A DNA stretch of 36,445 nucleotides from JACVRU01 sp040905885 (GTDB lineage Bacteria > Actinomycetota > Thermoleophilia > Gaiellales > Gaiellaceae): contig JBBDQR010000076.1 in the NCBI GenBank assembly GCA_040905885.1, positions 1 to 36,445 on the forward strand, written 5' to 3'. A program made the position numbers and the translations under genes. The notes beneath the pieces are model-generated. The model had not been told where the DNA came from, made no database searches, and saw nothing but the letters and a program-made list of their open reading frames with translations. Positions 30,071 to 36,445 of this stretch are shown here, in pieces (position 1 is the first letter of the stretch; the number at the start of each line of letters is the position of its first letter).

Positions 30071-30210
30071 TTCCGCGAGCCTTTGGCCTCGTCCAGCTTC
30101 GCCTGAGCCTTCTCGGCGAGCTCACGCGTGCGCTGCGCGTTCGCGAGGATCCGCGCGTGGCGCTCTTCCATTTCCTCGCGCTCAGCCTTCGTCAGCTTCC
30201 TCTTCGCCAT
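30067..30210 (-). CDS. Basic coiled-coil micro-protein (member B of pair 1)
   Basis: 47 residues: MAKRKLTKAEREEMEERHAR and on, a Lys/Arg/Glu-rich helix with no hydrophobic core. GGAGGGG is 3 nt before ATG 30210. The first nine codons overlap the end of micro-gene A (30182-30304) out of frame. The layout matches the pair at 34351-34690, where member B also begins MA(E)KRRR. Function unknown; a nucleic-acid- or partner-binding helix is the simplest guess. Confidence 0.65.
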   Translation of the reverse strand: MAKRKLTKAEREEMEERHARILANAQRTRELAEKAQAKLDEAKGSRN

Positions 30211-30304
30211 GGTCCCCTCCGAGGAGTCGTTCGATCTTCGCGAGCGAGTCGGCGATGTCGCTCACGTTGAAGAGTAGAGCAACCACTTCGTCGCGTTCGA
30301 TCAC
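30182..30304 (-). CDS. Acidic micro-protein (member A of pair 1)
   Basis: 40 residues from GTG 30304. RDEVVALLFNVSDIADSLAKIERLL is an amphipathic helix and the tail GGDHGEEEADEG is acidic. It aligns without gaps to the 34351-34494 product: R-D/E-D/E-V, F-x2-T/S-D-I, then x9-L-L and G-E-E-E. Its acidic tail is encoded by the same DNA as the basic N-terminus of member B in another frame. No known family recognised. Confidence 0.6.
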   Translation of the reverse strand: MIERDEVVALLFNVSDIADSLAKIERLLGGDHGEEEADEG

Positions 30305-30388
30305 GGGGCTCGGCCACCGCTACAGCATGCGCGCTCCTGGTGAGAGCCGCCATTCGCTTCTCGAGGCGTGTCCGCGAATCGCATGTCG

Positions 30389-30829
30389 TCAGGCGCCCGG
30401 CAGTGATGGCAGGTGGATCAGCCCGGCGTTCGTGGGCTCGAAGCCGCACGCTTCGAAATAGAAGTCGCGCAGCTGGTCGTTGAAGTCGACGTGCAGCCAC
30501 TCGCACCCAGCCGCCTTTGCGTGAAGCGCCGCGAACTCGACGACGCGCGTGCCGATGCCTCGTCGCTGGTCGTCGCCGCGCGTCTTCGTGTCGATCAGGA
30601 AGGCGTGGTCGCCGCCGTCGCCGACGACGTTGACGAACCCGACAACGGTGCCGTCGCCGAGCCGTGCGGTCACCCAGCCCAGGCTGTGCGGACGGATCCG
30701 ATCCCACCAGCCGGGCACGGGCGTGCCGCCGTACGACGCGACGAGATCGACCATCTCGTCGTCGGTCAGCGGCCCGCGCCAGCGCAGGACGATGCCGTCG
30801 GGGAATGACCGTGTCGACTCGGCAGCCAT
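30389..30829 (-). CDS. GNAT-family acetyltransferase
   Basis: 146 residues. The core acetyl-CoA site DTKTRGDDQRRGIGTRVVEFAALHAKA and the C-terminal strand CEWLHVDFNDQLRDFYFEACGF place it in GNAT. The N-terminal PDGIVLRWRGPLTDDEMVDLV is the usual first strand and helix. Substrate unknown. Start ATG 30829 lies 9 nt after TAGCGT. About 80 bp separate its stop from micro-gene A. Confidence 0.85.
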   Translation of the reverse strand: MAAESTRSFPDGIVLRWRGPLTDDEMVDLVASYGGTPVPGWWDRIRPHSLGWVTARLGDGTVVGFVNVVGDGGDHAFLIDTKTRGDDQRRGIGTRVVEFAALHAKAAGCEWLHVDFNDQLRDFYFEACGFEPTNAGLIHLPSLPGA

Positions 30830-30876
30830 GGCGCACGAACGCTAATCGGAGCCGGTTCGCCCCGCGCGGCGCCGGG

Positions 30877-30882
30877 TAGGAC
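30877..30882 (+). promoter_or_regulatory. -10 box TAGGAC, leaderless CTG start of the metallopeptidase
   Basis: TAGGAC ends 7 nt before CTG 30890. Reading from this CTG gives the family N-terminus (RFRRGARLD); no ATG or GTG is available there. Confidence 0.45.
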
Positions 30883-30889
30883 GCCCGCC

Positions 30890-31682
30890 CTGCGCTTCCG
30901 GCGAGGAGCACGGCTCGATCCGGGACAGGTCGTCGGCGTCCGCGGCCGCCGCATGGCCGGCCCGGGCGGTCTCGCCGTCGGCGGAGGCGGGATCGGCCTG
31001 GTGGTGCTGGTCGTCTCGAGCGAGTGCCGCACCGGCGCGGACGCGAACGAGCGGCAGGACTGCCGGATCGTCGGCGTCGTCAACAGCGTCCAGGAGTTCT
31101 GGAGCGGGGTGTTCGAGCGGAGCGGCGAGCGCTACCCGTTCGCCGACACGGTCTTCTTCACCGACCAGGTGCAGACCGGCTGCGGCTTCGCCAGCTCGCA
31201 GGTGGGCCCGTTCTACTGCCCGGCTGACCAGCTCATCTACATCGACCTCGGCTTCTTCGCCGAGCTCGAGAGCCGCTTCGGCGCCGGCGGCGGGCCGTTT
31301 GCCCAGGCCTACGTGATCGCCCACGAGCACGGCCACCACGTCCAGAACCAGCTGGGCGTCCTCGACCAGGTCCGCGGCGACCCACAGGGGCCGGAGAGCC
31401 TCGCCGTGCGCGCGGAGCTCCAGGCCGACTGCTACGCGGGCGTCTGGGCTGCGAACGCGGTCGGGACGCGGCTGATAGAGGAGCTAACCCAGGCGGACAT
31501 CAACGAGGGCATCGACGCGGCGTCGGCGATCGGCGACGACCGCATCCAGGAGCGGACACAAGGGACAGGTGAACCCCGAGTCGTGGACGCACGGCTCCTC
31601 CGAGCAGCGCCGCCGCTGGTCCTCCCGCGGCTACGAAGAGGGCCGCCCGGCCGCCTGCGACACCTTCTCCGGCTCGATCTGA
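30890..31682 (+). pseudogene. YpfJ-type zinc metallopeptidase with frameshift
   Basis: Frame from CTG 30890: RFRRGARLDPGQVVGVRGRR, a short membrane segment, then ECRTGADANERQDCRIVGVV, the hallmark of the YpfJ neutral zinc peptidase family. IAHEHGHHVQNQLG holds the HExxH-like motif (HEHGHH) and ELQADCYAGVW the third ligand region. After DDRIQERTQG the frame is lost. One base removed near 31565 restores QVNPESWTHGSSEQRRRW and CDTFSGSI, ending TGA 31680-31682. The linker after the membrane helix is also shorter than usual. Either a recent frameshift or a sequencing error. Confidence 0.7.
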
Positions 31683-31687
31683 GTCCG

Positions 31688-31693
31688 TAGGAT
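31688..31693 (+). promoter_or_regulatory. -10 box TAGGAT, leaderless start of the PLP decarboxylase
   Basis: TAGGAT ends 6 nt before ATG 31700. It lies 5 nt after the restored peptidase stop. Confidence 0.5.
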
Positions 31694-31699
31694 CGGCGG

Positions 31700-33043
31700 A
31701 TGGAGGGCGCCCGGGAGCTGCTCGAGCTGACGGCCTCGATCGCGGCCGACTACGTCGAGTCGCTCGGCGAGCGGCCGGTCTTCCCCGACGTCACTCCGGA
31801 GCAGCTGCGGGAGGCGCTCGGCGGCCCGCTGCCCGAGGAGCCGCTCGACGCGCGCGAGGTGGTCGAGCAGCTCGCGTCGTCCGCCGGGCGGGGGCTCGTG
31901 GCGACCGGCAGCGGGCGCTACTTCGGCTTCGTGATCGGCGGCGTGCTGCCGGCCGCGCTCGCGGCGGACTGGCTGACCTCGACCTGGGACCAGAACGCGG
32001 GGCTCTACGTCGCCGGGCCGTCCGCCTCGGTCGTCGAGCAGGTGACGCGGGAGTGGCTCGTCGAGCTCCTCGGCCTGCCCCGGGATGCGTCGATCGGCTT
32101 CGTAACCGGCACGCAGATGGCGCACGTGACCGGCCTCGCCGCCGCCCGCTTTCACGTCCTGAACGCCGTCGGCTGGGACGTCGGCCGGGACGGCCTCCAG
32201 GGCGCGCCGCCGGTTCGCGTCTTCGTCGGCGCGAAGCGGCACGTGACGGTCGACCGCGCACTGCGGCTGCTCGGCCTGGGCGCGCCGACGGTCGTCGAGC
32301 CGGACGGGCTTGCCGCTGCCCTCGCGGAGCACGACGGCCCGGCGATCGTCTGCGCCCAGGCCGGCGAGGTGAACACGGGCGCCTTCGACCCGATCGCCGA
32401 GATCGCGGACGCGACAGAGGCCACGGGGGCCTGGCTGCACGTCGACGGCGCCTTCGGCCTCTGGGCCGCCGTCTCGCCGGAGCTCCGCCACCTCGTGGCC
32501 GGGGTCGAGCGCGCGGACTCGTGGACGACGGACGCGCACAAGTGGCTGAACGTCCCCTACGACTCCGGCATCGTCCTCTGCGCCCACCCTGAGTCGCACC
32601 GCGCCGCGATGACCGTGCACGCCGAGTACCTGATCCAGGACGAGGGCGAGCGGCGCGTGCGCGACCAGGTCGACTGGGTGCCGGAGTTCTCGCGCCGCGC
32701 CCGCGCCTTCCCGGTCTACGCGGCCCTCCGCGCGCTTGGCCGCCGCGGGCTCGTCGAGCTGGTCGAGCGCTGCTGCCGCCAGGCGCGGCGGTTCGCGGAG
32801 GGGATCGCGGCCGAGCCCGGCGTGGAGGTCCTGAACGAGGTCGTCCTCAACCAGGTGCTCTTCCGCTACGAGGACGACGCCCGCACCGACGAGGCGCTCG
32901 CGCGGGTGCAGGCGTCCGGCCGCATCTGGCTGAGCGGCACCAGCTGGGACGGGCGCAAGGCGATCCGCGTCTCGGTCTCCAACTGGCAGACCGGCGACGA
33001 GGAGATCGACCTCGCGCTCGAGGCCTTCCGGGTAGCGCGATGA
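31700..33043 (+). CDS. Group II PLP-dependent decarboxylase family protein
   Basis: 447 residues of the aromatic/glutamate/diaminobutyrate decarboxylase fold. GRYFGFVIGGVLPAALAADWL, NAGLYVAGPSASVVEQVTREW, VTGTQMAHVTGLAAAR, HVDGAFGLWA (cofactor Asp) and SWTTDAHKWLNVPYDSGI (Schiff-base Lys in HK) are all present. It removes CO2 from an amino acid, or is a related PLP lyase; the substrate cannot be set. The stop overlaps the ATG of the enolase-superfamily gene (ATGA), so the two form a coupled pathway pair. Confidence 0.88.
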   Translation: MEGARELLELTASIAADYVESLGERPVFPDVTPEQLREALGGPLPEEPLDAREVVEQLASSAGRGLVATGSGRYFGFVIGGVLPAALAADWLTSTWDQNAGLYVAGPSASVVEQVTREWLVELLGLPRDASIGFVTGTQMAHVTGLAAARFHVLNAVGWDVGRDGLQGAPPVRVFVGAKRHVTVDRALRLLGLGAPTVVEPDGLAAALAEHDGPAIVCAQAGEVNTGAFDPIAEIADATEATGAWLHVDGAFGLWAAVSPELRHLVAGVERADSWTTDAHKWLNVPYDSGIVLCAHPESHRAAMTVHAEYLIQDEGERRVRDQVDWVPEFSRRARAFPVYAALRALGRRGLVELVERCCRQARRFAEGIAAEPGVEVLNEVVLNQVLFRYEDDARTDEALARVQASGRIWLSGTSWDGRKAIRVSVSNWQTGDEEIDLALEAFRVAR

Positions 33044-34062
33044 GCCTGTACGAGCGCATCGCGGGCCTGCCCGTGGAGATCGAGTCGGCCTCGCTCGAGC
33101 GCCGCGCGGTCGAGACGGGCTCCGGCTTCACGCGCGTGACGACGACGATCCTGCTGCTCGGGGGAGGAGCCGAGGGGCTCGGCGAGGACGTCGTCTACGA
33201 CGGCGCGGCCCACGACGACCCGCCGGTCGCGCCGCTCGAGGGTCGCTGGGGATCGTTCGACGAGGTCTGCGAGCGCCTCGCATCGTGCGACCTCTTCCGG
33301 CAGCCGCCCGCGCAGCCCGTCTACCGCGGCTACCGACGCTGGGCCTGGGAGAGCGCGGTGCTCGACCTCGCCCTCCGGCAGGCCGGCCGGACGCTCGCCG
33401 ACGTGCTCGGCCGCGAGGCGCGGCCGGTGCGCTTCGTCGCCTCGCCTCGCACGGTCACCGTCCCGCGCTGGCTCGAGCTCCACCCGTCGCTGCGGTTCAA
33501 GCTCGACCCGGCTAGCGCCTGGAGCGACGAGCAGGTGGACGAGCTCGTGCGCACGGGCGCCGTGGACGTGCTCGACCTCAAGGGCGCGTACCGCGGCACG
33601 CCCGTCGACCAGCCGCCCGACCCGCGGCTGTATCGGCTCGTCGCGGAGCGGTTCCCCGAGTCCTGGATCGAGGACCCCAACCTGGTCGACGACCCCGAGT
33701 GCGCTGCGATCCTCGAGTCGCATCGCGACCGCATCACGTGGGACGCGGTCCTCCACTCCGTCGAGGACATCGAACGGCTGCCCTTCCCGCCGCGGACGAT
33801 CAACGTCAAGCCGTCCCGCTTCGGGAGTGTCCGCGAGCTGTTCGCGGTCTACGAGTTCTGCGAGCGCGAGGGGATCGGGATGTACGGCGGCGGGCAGTTC
33901 GAGCTCGGGCCGGGGCGCGGTCAGATCCAGTACCTCGCCTCGCTCTTCCATGCGGACGGCTCGAACGACGTGGCGCCGGGCGGCTACAACGAGCCGGTGC
34001 CCCGGGAGGGGCTGCCCGAGTCGCCGCTCCCCGTCCGGCACGCTTTCGGCTCGGAGTCGTGA
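33040..34062 (+). CDS. Enolase-superfamily (dipeptide epimerase / OSBS-like) enzyme
   Basis: 340 residues. The N-terminal capping domain is followed by a barrel with RFKLDPASAW (Lys on strand 2), VDVLDLKGAYRGTPVD (metal Asp), ESWIEDPNLVDD (metal Glu) and INVKPSRFGSV (catalytic Lys). Only two of the three usual metal carboxylates are obvious. Members abstract a proton next to a carboxylate for racemisation, epimerisation or elimination. Coupling with the PLP enzyme suggests an amino-acid-derived substrate. Confidence 0.82.
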   Translation: MSLYERIAGLPVEIESASLERRAVETGSGFTRVTTTILLLGGGAEGLGEDVVYDGAAHDDPPVAPLEGRWGSFDEVCERLASCDLFRQPPAQPVYRGYRRWAWESAVLDLALRQAGRTLADVLGREARPVRFVASPRTVTVPRWLELHPSLRFKLDPASAWSDEQVDELVRTGAVDVLDLKGAYRGTPVDQPPDPRLYRLVAERFPESWIEDPNLVDDPECAAILESHRDRITWDAVLHSVEDIERLPFPPRTINVKPSRFGSVRELFAVYEFCEREGIGMYGGGQFELGPGRGQIQYLASLFHADGSNDVAPGGYNEPVPREGLPESPLPVRHAFGSES

Positions 34063-34085
34063 CAGACACGTGAGTGGCTGCCCGC

Positions 34086-34091
34086 TAGCGT
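34086..34091 (+). promoter_or_regulatory. -10 box TAGCGT upstream of the micro-gene operon
   Basis: TAGCGT ends 8 nt before ATG 34100. The 8-nt gap GGCGGGCG could alternatively be a weak Shine-Dalgarno. Confidence 0.4.
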
Positions 34092-34099
34092 GGCGGGCG

Positions 34100-34366
34100 A
34101 TGGCGAAGACGGCCACTCCCTGGGGCAAGGCGGAGCTCGTCGAGCGCGTGACCGTCAAGCAGCAGGCGGCCGAGAAGCGGTTCGCCTCGGTGTTCGAGCT
34201 GCTCGAGACCGACCGCGGCGAGCGGCTCGTCCGCATCGCCTATACGACGAACGGGGCCGCGCGGCGCGGCCCGGTGACGCTGCGGGCGCGCGACCTCGAG
34301 CGTCTGCGCGAGGCGCTCTCGGAGCACCCGGCGCTGGCGGAGGCGCTCGGGTGGGCGAGCCGATAG
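34100..34366 (+). CDS. Small hypothetical protein
   Basis: 88 residues. MAKTATPWGKAELVERVTVK starts a helix, then FASVFELLETDRGERLVRIAY and NGAARRGPVTLRARDLERLREAL form a small alpha/beta-like unit. The pattern of beta strand, turn and helix looks folded. Family not recognised. It overlaps the acidic micro-gene (34351) by 16 nt and is likely the first gene of a three-gene operon of micro-proteins. Confidence 0.7.
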   Translation: MAKTATPWGKAELVERVTVKQQAAEKRFASVFELLETDRGERLVRIAYTTNGAARRGPVTLRARDLERLREALSEHPALAEALGWASR

Positions 34367-34494
34367 TCGACAGAGAGGACGTCTACCGGATCCAGTTCCT
34401 CCTCACGGATATCCTCAAGGAGGTCAAGCGACTCGTGGAACTACTGGAGGACGATGGCGGAGAAGAGGAGGAGACGGAAGAAGCCGAGGAGTGA
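34351..34494 (+). CDS. Acidic micro-protein (member A of pair 2)
   Basis: 47 residues from GTG 34351. REDVYRIQFLLTDILKEVKR is an amphipathic helix followed by LVELLEDDGGEEEETEEAEE. It aligns without gaps to the 40-residue product at 30182-30304. Its last 14 codons overlap the start of member B out of frame, so an acidic tail and a basic N-terminus share the same DNA. The ribosome site of B (GGAGG) lies inside the LLED codons. Confidence 0.6.
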   Translation: MGEPIVDREDVYRIQFLLTDILKEVKRLVELLEDDGGEEEETEEAEE

Positions 34495-34690
34495 GGAGTA
34501 CGAGGCGTTCCGCAAGGAGTCTGATGAGCGCCTGCGACGGACCTACGCACACCTCGGCTTTCGCAACCTCCCGCCCCTTCCCATCGGAGCGGACACGAGC
34601 TCGCCCGAATACCGCGCTTTCCGCGCGGAGGCCGATGAGCGGCTTCGCGAGATCCGCGAGCACCTCGAGCGCGAAGAAGCCGGAACCTAG
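34454..34690 (+). CDS. Basic micro-protein with a tandem internal repeat (member B of pair 2)
   Basis: 78 residues. It starts MAEKRRRRKKPRSEEYEAFR. Two copies of a unit are visible: SEEYEAFRKESDERLRRTYA and SPEYRAFRAEADERLREIRE, 16 of the same positions conserved as S-x-EY-x-AFR-x-E-x-DERLR. The units are joined by NLPPLPIGADTS. This looks like a duplicated helical binding module. Pair 1's member B shares the basic start but lacks this repeat. Its TAG shares a CTAG with the convergent aminotransferase stop. Confidence 0.7.
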   Translation: MAEKRRRRKKPRSEEYEAFRKESDERLRRTYAHLGFRNLPPLPIGADTSSPEYRAFRAEADERLREIREHLEREEAGT

Positions 34691-36081
34691 CCTGTCACGC
34701 GGTCCCAGGCCTCGGCGAGGACCTCGCCGAGCGTGCCGGCGATCCGGTCGAACTCCGCCTGGCCCGCCACCAGCGGCGGCGAGATCTGGATGACCGGGTC
34801 GCCGCGGTCGTCCGCGCGGCAGATCAGCCCCCGCTCGAAGAGCCGCGGCGAGAGGAAGCCCCGCAGCAGCGTCTCGCACTCCTCGTCGGTGAAGCCGGCC
34901 TTCGTCTCCTTGTCCTTGACGAGCTCGAGCGCCCAGAAGTAGCCCACCCCCCTGAGATCCCCGGCGATGGGCAGCTCGAGCAGCTGCGCGAGGGTCGAGC
35001 GGAAGGCCTCCTCGTTCGCGCGCACGTGCTCGACGATGCCCTCGCGCTGCATGATCTCGAGGTTCTTGAGCGCCACGGCGGCGGCGACGGGATGCCCGCC
35101 GAAGGTGATGCCGTGCGCGTACATGCGCTTGTCCTCGAGGAACGGCTCCATCAGCTCGTCGCGCGCAATGACCGCGCCGATCGAGGCGTACGCGGAGGAG
35201 AGGCCCTTCGCACACGTGACGAGATCCGGGCGGATGTCGTAGAGCTCGGAGCCGAACCACGCGCCCAGGCGGCCGAAGGCGGTGATCACCTCGTCCGCGC
35301 AGAGCAGGATGCCGTACTCGTCGCAGAGCGCCCGAACGCCGTGGAAGTACCCGGCCGGCGGGGTCAGCGCGCCGCCCGCGTTCTGAACCGGCTCCATGAT
35401 CACGAGCGCGACCTGGTCCGGTCCGGCGGCCTCGATCGTCTGGCGCAGGTCGTCGAGCAGGAAGGCGGTGAACTCCGCCTCGGTCTCGCCCTCCGGCCGG
35501 TGGTAGCGGCCGGTGTTGCGGCAGTGACCCACCTCGGGTACGAGCGGCTCGAACGGCGCCCGCAGCGCCGGGATGCCGTTGATCGACAGGGCGCCCATCG
35601 TCGTGCCGTGGTAGGCGACGTTGCGCGCGATCGCCTTCCAGCGGCGCTCGCCGCGCACGTTGAAGTACTGGCGCGCGAGCTTCCACGCCGACTCGACGGC
35701 CTCGGAGCCGCCGGAGACGAAGAAGACGCGGTTCAGGTCGCCGGGCGCGAGGTCGGCGACCTCCTTCGCGAGCTCGATCGCCCTCGGGTGGGCGTACGAC
35801 CAGTTGGTGTAGAAGGGCAGCTCGCGCATCTGCGCGAGCGCCGCCTGCCCCATCTCCTCGCCGTACGAGTAGCCGACCTGGACGGCGAAGAGCCCGGCCA
35901 GCGCGTCGAGGTAGCGCTTGCCGTTCGAGTCCTCGAGGTAGCACCCCTCGCCGCGGACGATGATCGGCAGGTCGCCGCCCTGATAGCTGGCCATGCGGGT
36001 GAAGTGGAGCCAGAGGTGATCGCGGGCCGCCTGCTGAAGCTCGGCGGCGGAGAGGCCGGTGCTCCGGGTCGTGGTGCTCAT
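34687..36081 (-). CDS. Class III aminotransferase (omega-amino acid / polyamine type)
   Basis: 464 residues. FFVSGGSEAVESAWKLARQY binds the PLP phosphate, AYHGTTMGALSINGIPA follows, and LLCADEVITAFGRLGAW carries the Asp-Glu-Val of the cofactor site. DLVTCAKGLSSAYASIGAVIA holds the Schiff-base Lys and AHGITFGGHPVAAAVALKN the substrate loop. This is the layout of putrescine/beta-alanine/omega-amino-acid:pyruvate aminotransferases. Coupled by ATGA to a PotC-like permease just upstream, so putrescine or another polyamine is the likely substrate. Confidence 0.92.
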   Translation of the reverse strand: MSTTTRSTGLSAAELQQAARDHLWLHFTRMASYQGGDLPIIVRGEGCYLEDSNGKRYLDALAGLFAVQVGYSYGEEMGQAALAQMRELPFYTNWSYAHPRAIELAKEVADLAPGDLNRVFFVSGGSEAVESAWKLARQYFNVRGERRWKAIARNVAYHGTTMGALSINGIPALRAPFEPLVPEVGHCRNTGRYHRPEGETEAEFTAFLLDDLRQTIEAAGPDQVALVIMEPVQNAGGALTPPAGYFHGVRALCDEYGILLCADEVITAFGRLGAWFGSELYDIRPDLVTCAKGLSSAYASIGAVIARDELMEPFLEDKRMYAHGITFGGHPVAAAVALKNLEIMQREGIVEHVRANEEAFRSTLAQLLELPIAGDLRGVGYFWALELVKDKETKAGFTDEECETLLRGFLSPRLFERGLICRADDRGDPVIQISPPLVAGQAEFDRIAGTLGEVLAEAWDRVTG

Positions 36082-36445
36082 GCGACTCCCTTCTCGCGGC
36101 GGGATTGGAGGAGGACGTTGACCAGCATGAAGCCGAGCGCGACGACGAAGATGAGCGTGCCGATCACGTTCACCTGGGGCGGCACCCCCACGCGCGCGGC
36201 CCCCCAGACGAAGATCGGGAACGTCACGGTCTGGCCGGCGTTGAAGTTCGTGATCACGAAGTCGTCAATCGAGAGCGCGAATGCGATCAGCGCGCCCGCG
36301 ACGATCGCCGGCGCGATCAGGGGCAGCGTCACGCGCAGGAAGGTGACGAGCGGCGTCGCGCCCAGGTCCATCGCCGCCTCCTCGAGTGAGCGGTCGAAGC
36401 CGACGAGGCGCGCCTTGACGGTGACGACGACGAACGAGATGTCGA
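36078..36445 (-). CDS. ABC transporter permease, PotC-like, N-terminal part cut by the window
   Basis: The last 121 residues of a BPD-type permease. LEEAAMDLGATPLVTFLRVTLPLIAPAI is the EAA loop that contacts the ATPase. ALSIDDFVITNFNAGQTVTFPIFVWGAAR is the PotC-specific segment, then a final helix and the basic tail QSRREKGVA. It belongs to a spermidine/putrescine importer and is translationally coupled to the aminotransferase. The upstream genes and the start are outside the window. Confidence 0.9.
   Translation of the reverse strand, partial: DISFVVVTVKARLVGFDRSLEEAAMDLGATPLVTFLRVTLPLIAPAIVAGALIAFALSIDDFVITNFNAGQTVTFPIFVWGAARVGVPPQVNVIGTLIFVVALGFMLVNVLLQSRREKGVA

Noticed and set aside
1..36445. 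CRISPR arrays, rRNA genes, complete insertion sequences
   Set aside because: I saw no regularly spaced short repeats, no rRNA signature and no transposase.

Overview
The window is a very GC-rich, densely packed bacterial segment with genes on both strands. An ANTAR-domain antiterminator, single-chain PurL, an F420-dependent NADP oxidoreductase-like protein, CtaG and a CBS/CGS pair suggest an actinobacterium, probably of the Thermoleophilia (Gaiellales/Solirubrobacterales). That placement is inferred from protein style only. Many genes start 6-8 nt after a TANNNT -10 box with no Shine-Dalgarno, so leaderless mRNAs appear common. At least two genes (purL and a zinc metallopeptidase) seem to start on CTG.

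Layout. 1-2.1 kb: RNase HI tail, ANTAR regulator, tRNA-Lys, tRNA-Glu and tRNA-Val, and a roughly 0.5 kb mini-island bounded by a 45-bp copy of the tRNA-Val 3' half. 2.1-5.1 kb: small zinc-ribbon and secreted proteins, SNase-type nuclease, DUF2269 membrane protein, cyclophilin, CDF metal exporter. 5.2-9.1 kb: a translationally coupled SDR / glycogen-debranching / glycosyltransferase operon. 9.0-16.2 kb: MBL hydrolase, membrane protein, cystathionine gamma-synthase/lyase, YcaQ-like protein, methyltransferase, GYD protein, sulfotransferase, cystathionine beta-synthase and F420-type reductase. Together these give a transsulfuration module. 16.2-27.6 kb: purine genes purM-purN-purH and purL-purF on the minus strand, separated by a plus-strand CtaG/VOC/membrane block. 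Two damaged genes (a deaminase and a MerB-like lyase) and an MFS exporter follow purH. 27.7-36.4 kb: EamA transporters, GNATs, VOC protein, damaged metallopeptidase, PLP decarboxylase with an enolase-superfamily partner, several micro-proteins, a class III aminotransferase and the end of a PotC-like polyamine permease.

The most unusual signals are as follows. (1) A roughly 150-nt dispersed element is present three times. Each copy folds end to end, with covariation inside and different but self-complementary outer arms, and one copy exactly fills the purL-purF gap. (2) A MerB-like lyase remnant has an in-frame UGA where the family has its catalytic Cys, followed 19 nt later by a perfect GGUC-loop hairpin that looks like a bacterial SECIS. 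(3) A palindromic 69-bp (23-codon) insertion with flanking direct repeats lies inside that same gene. (4) Two paralogous pairs of tiny genes overlap out of frame, so one stretch of DNA encodes an acidic tail in one frame and a basic N-terminus in another. (5) There is a recurrent leaderless promoter architecture, including CTG starts. Several accessory genes carry internal deletions or single-base frameshifts. Whether this is real decay or assembly error cannot be told from the sequence alone.
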